56,828 nucleotides of DNA, taken from NCBI GenBank assembly GCA_017394765.1, contig JAFPXF010000075.1, forward strand, positions 1 through 56,828, given 5' to 3'. The position numbers and the translations under genes are program-made. This document shows positions 52,285 to 56,828 of the stretch, piece after piece. The notes below the pieces were generated by a model. The model ran no database searches and was not told the DNA's origin. It saw only the letters and a list, made by a program, of their open reading frames with translations. How positions within the stretch are numbered: position 1 is the stretch's first letter; each line of letters opens with the position of its first letter. This DNA comes from Bacteroidales bacterium (GTDB taxonomy: Bacteria > Bacteroidota > Bacteroidia > Bacteroidales > WCHB1-69).

Positions 52285-52953
52285 ATGAGCAAGAAATCTA
52301 TAAGATTCTACAATGACCACGTGGTTCGTGCGGTTTGGGATGAGGAGAACTCCAAATGGTGGTTCTCGGCCACGGACATCGTGCGCGCCATTAACGACGA
52401 GGAAGACTACACGAAAGGCCGCAACTATTGGAAATACCTGAAAGGCAAGATGGCCAAAGATGGTGTCCAACTGGTTAGTGTCACTAACCACTTCAAATTC
52501 ATGGCTCCCGACGGGAAGCAACGTGCCGCCGATGCTTTGGATGCCCAATGTGTTCAGACCTTGGCCAAAAACTATCCCAACAACCGTGCAAGCGCCTTCC
52601 TCGACTGGTTCGTCTATAGCGACAACACCATCGACGGTCAGAGTAAGAAGAAAGCCTACACGCTGTTTGAGAGCGGCATCCTCGACAGTATGAAGCCCGG
52701 CACGGTGGAATGCCTCCAACAGATTCATGCCTACCTCTTCGGCGGGCTCTACAACTTTGCCGAAAGATACGCACCAAGACCATCTCGAAAGGCGGCACAA
52801 TGTAACGACTATTTGGAAGCCATGCGACGGAGTGTGACGGACGCCGAACCCATCAGAACCTTGCTGAAAGGGGCAATGACCGACAAGATCGATGATCGTG
52901 AAATTTTTATGAAAGGCATCGACTATTCCTATTATTATGAACAGGAGGAATAA
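52285..52953 (+). CDS. BRO-N domain protein with a Fic C-terminal end but no Fic catalytic core
   Basis: I start at MSKKSIRFYNDHVVR (52285), after the promoter at 52256. 222 residues. The first 95 residues are BRO-N (WWFSATDIVRAIN near 25). From about 125 the protein resembles Fic proteins (SGILDSMKPGTVECLQQIHAYLFGGLYNFA), and its end (NDYLEAMRRSVTD, IDDREIFMKGIDYSYYYE) is the usual C-terminus of Bacteroidota Fic enzymes. The AMP-transfer core HPFxxGNGR is absent. Between the parts the reading ERYAPRPSRKAAQ equals KIRTKTISKGG in another frame, showing a one-base loss plus a deletion. Probably a decayed enzyme. Confidence 0.75.
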   Translation: MSKKSIRFYNDHVVRAVWDEENSKWWFSATDIVRAINDEEDYTKGRNYWKYLKGKMAKDGVQLVSVTNHFKFMAPDGKQRAADALDAQCVQTLAKNYPNNRASAFLDWFVYSDNTIDGQSKKKAYTLFESGILDSMKPGTVECLQQIHAYLFGGLYNFAERYAPRPSRKAAQCNDYLEAMRRSVTDAEPIRTLLKGAMTDKIDDREIFMKGIDYSYYYEQEE

Positions 52954-52970
52954 TTACAGAAAGAAGAATT

Positions 52971-53813
52971 ATGACAAACTTATCCTATCTCGACCGGAAA
53001 AAACAGTTGGTGGCTGTGTTTAACAACACCCTGCAGCGTATTGGCAGCAGCCAGGATTTGCAAGCCGCTGTCAGCCAAAGCATCGCCTCCCAGCAGTATA
53101 TCGGCGATGCCGACAATATAGACCTTCCTGCACCCCCATATACCGAAAAGGCCCGGGTGGTGGTGAGCCGTCTGCGCTCTTTCGAGGCGGCGGCAAGATA
53201 CCCCGGACAAAAGGTGGCGGTGCTGAACTTCGCCTCCTCCACCTCTCCCGGCGGCGGGGTGGCGACCGGTGCCTCGGCGCAGGAGGAGTGCCTCTGCCGC
53301 GTGTCAACCCTCTTCCCGTGCCTGACAACCCAAGCGGCGTGGGAGAAATTCTATGCTCCGCACCGTGCCGCCCACAATCCGCTCCACAACGACGACATTA
53401 TCTACATTAAAGACGTGGTGGTGCTGAAAGACGACGACTACAATGTCCTGTCTTCGCCGTTCCGCGTGGATGTGATCACCTGCGCCGCCCCTAATCTGCG
53501 GGAAAGCCCTTCCAACCGATACAATCGGAATGATGGTGAGGCGGTGCATATCAGTCCGGAAAAACTTTTGGAGTTGCACGTGAAACGCGCCCGCAAAATC
53601 CTCTCCGCTGCCGCCGCGAACGGGGCTGAGGTGCTGATTCTCGGCGCGTTCGGCTGCGGCGCGTTCCGCAACGACCCCGCCGTGGTGGCCGCCGCCTACC
53701 AACACGTGCTGCCACAATTCCTGAACCATTTCAAAACCATTGAATTTGCCGTCTATTGCAGTCCGAGAGATCTACGAAACTACGAAGAATTCATAAAAAT
53801 CCAAATGATATGA
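52971..53813 (+). CDS. TIGR02452-type poly(ADP-ribose) glycohydrolase-like macrodomain enzyme
   Basis: 280 residues. The bacterial PARG signature GGG-X7-QEE is intact in SPGGGVATGASAQEECLCR near 92. LNFASSTS precedes it, and ILGAFGCGAFRNDP near 225 completes the macrodomain loop. It would remove ADP-ribose from targets. It lies 17 bases after the BRO-N/Fic gene and overlaps the following nucleotidase gene by ATGA, so all three are one transcript. Confidence 0.88.
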   Translation: MTNLSYLDRKKQLVAVFNNTLQRIGSSQDLQAAVSQSIASQQYIGDADNIDLPAPPYTEKARVVVSRLRSFEAAARYPGQKVAVLNFASSTSPGGGVATGASAQEECLCRVSTLFPCLTTQAAWEKFYAPHRAAHNPLHNDDIIYIKDVVVLKDDDYNVLSSPFRVDVITCAAPNLRESPSNRYNRNDGEAVHISPEKLLELHVKRARKILSAAAANGAEVLILGAFGCGAFRNDPAVVAAAYQHVLPQFLNHFKTIEFAVYCSPRDLRNYEEFIKIQMI

Positions 53814-54319
53814 CAAAACCCATCCTCTTTTTCGATATGGACAACGTCCTTGTCGATTTCCAGTCCGGTATCAACAAGCTGGACGAAGCAGAAAAACAAC
53901 AATATGGCGAGTATTGCGACCCTGACGGCACCAAGCACGAGGCGCATTACGACGATGTGCCGGGCATCTTCGCAAAAATGGACCCGATGCCGGGCGCCAT
54001 CGAGGCCGTGCACAAATTGGCCGAGAAGTACGATGTGTATATTCTCTCCACTGCACCCTGGAAAAACCCCACGGCTTTGAAAGACAAGCTGTCGTGGGTG
54101 AAGAAACACTTCGGTGCCGAAGAGGGAAGTGTGTTCTATAAACGCGTCATCTTCTCGCATCACAAGGACCTCTGCTTATGCCATGGCGACTACCTGATTG
54201 ATGACCGAGACGACAAGAACGGAACGGAAAAGTTCAAGGATGCAGGAAAACTAATCCATTTTGGGGCGCCCGAATTTCCCAACTGGGATGCCGTGGCGGA
54301 ATACCTTATGCGGAAGTGA
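53810..54319 (+). CDS. HAD-type 5'(3')-deoxyribonucleotidase, copy 2
   Basis: I start at MTKPILFFDMDNVL (53810), overlapping the PARG stop. 169 residues, very like the copy after mcrC (DMDNVLVDFQSG, ILSTAPWKNPTA, YLIDDRDDKNG) but with an 11-residue insertion YCDPDGTKHEA near 32. Nucleotide similarity continues for about 120 bases past the stop, including palindrome and promoter, showing transfer of a block rather than of the gene alone. Confidence 0.82.
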   Translation: MTKPILFFDMDNVLVDFQSGINKLDEAEKQQYGEYCDPDGTKHEAHYDDVPGIFAKMDPMPGAIEAVHKLAEKYDVYILSTAPWKNPTALKDKLSWVKKHFGAEEGSVFYKRVIFSHHKDLCLCHGDYLIDDRDDKNGTEKFKDAGKLIHFGAPEFPNWDAVAEYLMRK

Positions 54320-54330
54320 ACAGGTATTTT

Positions 54331-54378
54331 CTGCTATTAGCGGAATCTCATACGGCACAAGAGTATATCCTGTTTTTG
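54331..54378 (+). promoter_or_regulatory. palindromic operator copy 7 plus -7 box, no gene of its own
   Basis: CTGCTATTAGCGG (54331-54343), centre 34 bases before TGTTTTTG (54371-54378). Similar to copy 5, but the downstream gene found there is missing; sequence similarity stops near 54,420. Confidence 0.65.
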
Positions 54379-54513
54379 TCGTATAAATATTGGAACATAT
54401 ACAGTTTTTGCAATTTTGCGACCTTATCTTTCACTGTCTCAGATATTTGCAAAAACAAGGCACACTGCCACCACAGCGGAAGAATCATTTGTCAATTGCA
54501 TTCATAATTTGTA

Positions 54514-54521
54514 TATTTTTG
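54514..54521 (+). promoter_or_regulatory. -7 promoter box for the outer-membrane protein gene
   Basis: TATTTTTG, 26 bases before the ATG at 54547. A second TATTTTTG at 54532 is too close to the start to serve. Confidence 0.6.
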
Positions 54522-54546
54522 CCGCTTCATTTATTTTTGCTCTGAT

Positions 54547-55356
54547 ATGAAAAAAATTCTAACCTTTACACTTGCCATTGCCATGCTTTCAGGCGTCCTT
54601 GATGGCAAGGCGCAAAACGCCGGTGCCAGCAAGGGAAATTCCTTCTATCTTAATTTCAAAGGAGGTATCGGCATCGCACGGTGCGTTGACAGAAGTATTA
54701 TCCCGTATTCCTTCTCAGGCCTTACAACAGGTTTTCATGGCGGTTTCACCGACGAATGGAAGCGTTGTCACATACAATTCGATTTCCAGTGGTCGAAGAC
54801 CAACTTTTTAAGCCCATCGGGAAGCATGAACTGCTTTGCTCCAAAGCTGGAGTTCCTCTACAGTTGCCTGAAGCCCTCCGAAAGCAGATGGCATTTCTGG
54901 TCGGGGGTGTCTGTGAGCAGCCTTGTGGATTTTAAGAACATCCCCATTTTACAGAATGCGCAAGCAACATTTTCAGTCTTCGGCAATTTTGCTGCGGAAG
55001 AGTTGGTGCAGTGCGACTTCGCTTACGACAAGAAAGACAAGTCCCATCCATGGATGACGGCTTACTTCAGGTTCTCATTGCCTTTGTTCACCATAGCCTC
55101 CCGCCCCGGATTCGCATACGTGCATGATTCACTTGGCGCGACCGAGACTTTCCGCATACTGATGTCTCCCAATGAAACATCGTTCAAGATGTTTCCCGGG
55201 TATGCCACTGATTTGGGCTTTGCCGTCAACCTGCGCAACGGCAACCGTATCTCCTTCGGCCACAGCGTCAGTTTCCTCACCACTGGCAAAAAAAGCGTTT
55301 ACCGTTACGACAACATCCTCAGCACCTCGTATATTCAATTCATGTTCAAAATCTAA
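54547..55356 (+). CDS. predicted outer-membrane beta-barrel protein
   Basis: 269 residues with a Sec signal (MKKILTFTLAIAMLSGVLDGKAQ). The mature part alternates hydrophobic and polar residues in short strands (SFYLNFKGGIGIA, FHGGFTDEWKRCHIQFDFQW) and ends with a phenylalanine-containing strand (SYIQFMFKI), features of outer-membrane barrels. No finer family. It is 12 bases from the S41 gene and probably cotranscribed. Confidence 0.7.
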   Translation: MKKILTFTLAIAMLSGVLDGKAQNAGASKGNSFYLNFKGGIGIARCVDRSIIPYSFSGLTTGFHGGFTDEWKRCHIQFDFQWSKTNFLSPSGSMNCFAPKLEFLYSCLKPSESRWHFWSGVSVSSLVDFKNIPILQNAQATFSVFGNFAAEELVQCDFAYDKKDKSHPWMTAYFRFSLPLFTIASRPGFAYVHDSLGATETFRILMSPNETSFKMFPGYATDLGFAVNLRNGNRISFGHSVSFLTTGKKSVYRYDNILSTSYIQFMFKI

Positions 55357-55368
55357 TCCCATACTGTC

Positions 55369-56424
55369 ATGAAAAAGATCAATTTCATCATATTTTGTCT
55401 TATTGCCATTGTCTTTTCCTCTTGCAGCGGCATATTTATGGAGAAAGACGAACTCAAGACACCGACCAATGTATTCGAATATCTTTGGAACCGGGTGGAC
55501 CAACAATACACCTTTTTCGACGTCAAGGGGGTGAATTGGGATTCCATACGCACTGTATATCGTCCGATGGTCTATGACGAGATGAGCGACGACAGCCTGT
55601 TCCGGGTTTGCGCCGCCATGTTGAATGTTTTGAGAGACGGGCACACCAACCTCTGGAGTGAATTTGACGTCATGCACAGTGACACAATATCATATTGGGG
55701 AAGTGCCAACAGTTGTTTCGATGGAAATGTCATTTTGCTTCACTATCTGACCCTGCAGGGTCATCAGACCGGCTCGCTGAGACACAACGCCATACGTGAC
55801 GGCAAAGTGGCTTACATCCGTTACAGTTCCTTCTCTTCGGATATAAGTGACGAAGACCTCAAATACGTTGCGAATCAGTACAAAGATTGCGACGGCATGA
55901 TTCTCGACTTGCGTCAAAACGGCGGCGGCAGCATCACAAACCTGACCCAGCTGGTGAGACTGTTCGACTGCCACGGACAGCCACTCTACTCGGTGCAGCA
56001 CAAAGCAGGGCCCGGCCACAACGACTTCACCACGCCAACGGTCTGCTACGCCCCTGACTCCAGCATTTTAGGCAAAAATCCCTATATCAAACCAGTGGCA
56101 GTGCTCATCGACCGCGGCTCGTTCAGTGCGACCTCTTATTTTGCCCTGTGCACGCAGGCATTCGACAATGTGAAGCTTTTCGGAGACTACACTGGCGGCG
56201 GCACTGGCCTGCCCAATGGCGGCATGTTACCTAACGGCTGGAGTTACCGTTTCAGTTGCACCCGAACCATTGCCCTTGACGGCGGCAATTACGAGAACGG
56301 CGTTCCGCCTGAAGTGAGGGTCATCCTTGACCCCGCAGCCGTGGCGCAAGGCAAAGACAACATCATTGAAACAGCTGCCGACTGGATCCAGTCGGGCGGC
56401 GGTGCCATCGCATTGTCGAGATAA
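55369..56424 (+). CDS. S41-family peptidase lipoprotein
   Basis: 351 residues. The lipoprotein signal is FCLIAIVFSSCSG. The S41 (C-terminal-processing protease-like) core has AYIRYSSFSSD near 146, MILDLRQNGGGSITNL near 176, and the catalytic serine region LIDRGSFSATSYFAL near 250, followed by GDYTGGGTGLP. There is no PDZ domain, as in the short Bacteroidota type. It likely cleaves peptides in the periplasm or at the outer membrane. Confidence 0.85.
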   Translation: MKKINFIIFCLIAIVFSSCSGIFMEKDELKTPTNVFEYLWNRVDQQYTFFDVKGVNWDSIRTVYRPMVYDEMSDDSLFRVCAAMLNVLRDGHTNLWSEFDVMHSDTISYWGSANSCFDGNVILLHYLTLQGHQTGSLRHNAIRDGKVAYIRYSSFSSDISDEDLKYVANQYKDCDGMILDLRQNGGGSITNLTQLVRLFDCHGQPLYSVQHKAGPGHNDFTTPTVCYAPDSSILGKNPYIKPVAVLIDRGSFSATSYFALCTQAFDNVKLFGDYTGGGTGLPNGGMLPNGWSYRFSCTRTIALDGGNYENGVPPEVRVILDPAAVAQGKDNIIETAADWIQSGGGAIALSR

Positions 56425-56596
56425 AAGGAAACAATCCCCAACTCCTGTTATTGGGAGAAACGTCACTATTTTGGGTGGTTATATACCTGATGGCACCAGA
56501 CCTGCATGAGCAGCTCTCTAAGCAACGTTTTTTTCCAACTCCTCCCTTTCGCGGCGAGCAGGTTTCTTGCATCTTGGATGCCGACTCCTGCGCCGC

Positions 56597-56760
56597 GAGA
56601 GGGTATCGGTGCCGTCGGTCCTCCCCACACCGCGCTCCTTCGTCGCTTGTGTGGGGTTATTGAGAGGGTGTCGGTGCCGTCGTTCCACCCCACACAACGC
56701 TCCTTCGTCGCTTATGTGGGGTTATTGAGAGGGTGTCCCTCCGGGACAATAGAGGAAAGA
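56597..56760. repeat. tandem 65-base palindromic repeats
   Basis: Units start at 56597, 56662 and 56727 (the last partial). Each holds CCCCACA ... TGTGGGG arms around CGCTCCTTCGTCGCTT, so each can fold into a hairpin. A different repeat, GCAGCCCCGGCAGGGGCAAG, follows at 56,785, related to GCGGCCCCGAAGGGGTAAG at 7,329. They occupy the 404 bases after the last gene, where I see no coding sequence. Confidence 0.75.
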
Positions 56761-56828
56761 TAATAGTTAAAAGTTTTCCTTGAGCAGCCCCGGCAGGGGC
56801 AAGAGCTCGGTAGCGCTGCAACCCCTGG

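Overview
The window reads as chromosome of a Bacteroidales-type bacterium (phylum Bacteroidota). The evidence is the many Bacteroidota promoters (a -7 box of the form TAnnTTTG shortly before starts), a protein with a type IX secretion C-terminal domain, BspA-like and Fibrobacter-type surface domains, and a GlsA/GlsB-like acyltransferase pair of the kind that makes Bacteroides glycine lipids. The type IX signal argues against the genus Bacteroides itself; I cannot place it more finely. No tRNA, rRNA, transposase, integrase or CRISPR array was seen.

Positions 1-13,960 are mostly core genome: an esterase, a glycosyltransferase fused to a decayed sugar-transferase module, phosphatidylserine decarboxylase, a lipoprotein, a type IX-secreted repeat protein, a PHP / DRTGG / HATPase trio, panC-panD, gpmA, a cyclic-2,3-bisphosphoglycerate-synthase-like NTPase, and the two acyltransferases. 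An AddAB-like helicase/nuclease pair follows (14,015-19,707).

Positions 19,760-54,400 form a long defence and accessory island. It holds a DUF262 (GmrSD-like) nuclease, PrfH-RtcB RNA/ribosome repair, an AbiE-like toxin-antitoxin pair, a BcgI-like restriction-modification (R-M) pair, an AAA+ ATPase, McrBC with a 5'-nucleotidase, an EcoRI-family methylase with a DUF262-HNH nuclease, a BRO-N/Fic remnant with a PARG-type macrodomain enzyme and a second 5'-nucleotidase, and many proteins of unknown function. Four of the unknowns share one C-terminal module, perhaps winged-helix. Several genes are broken, as expected in a fast-turnover island.

The most interesting layer is regulatory. (1) A palindrome, TGCTAnTAGCA, occurs seven times at a constant distance (centre 34 bases before the first base of the -7 box) upstream of otherwise unrelated island genes, and none was noticed in the core part. 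(2) A second promoter module is shared by the DUF262 gene, mcrB and one of the module proteins; two copies carry a tiny ORF beginning MDFGR. (3) Both restriction-modification operons have leaders of about 320 bases that fold into long rods ending in a similar hairpin with an AUAGGG loop. (4) A hairpin repeat with compensatory stem changes is scattered between genes. Together these suggest an island whose unrelated modules have been placed under shared control.

The right end (54,547-56,424) returns to ordinary envelope genes: a predicted outer-membrane protein and an S41 peptidase lipoprotein, followed by tandem intergenic repeats.
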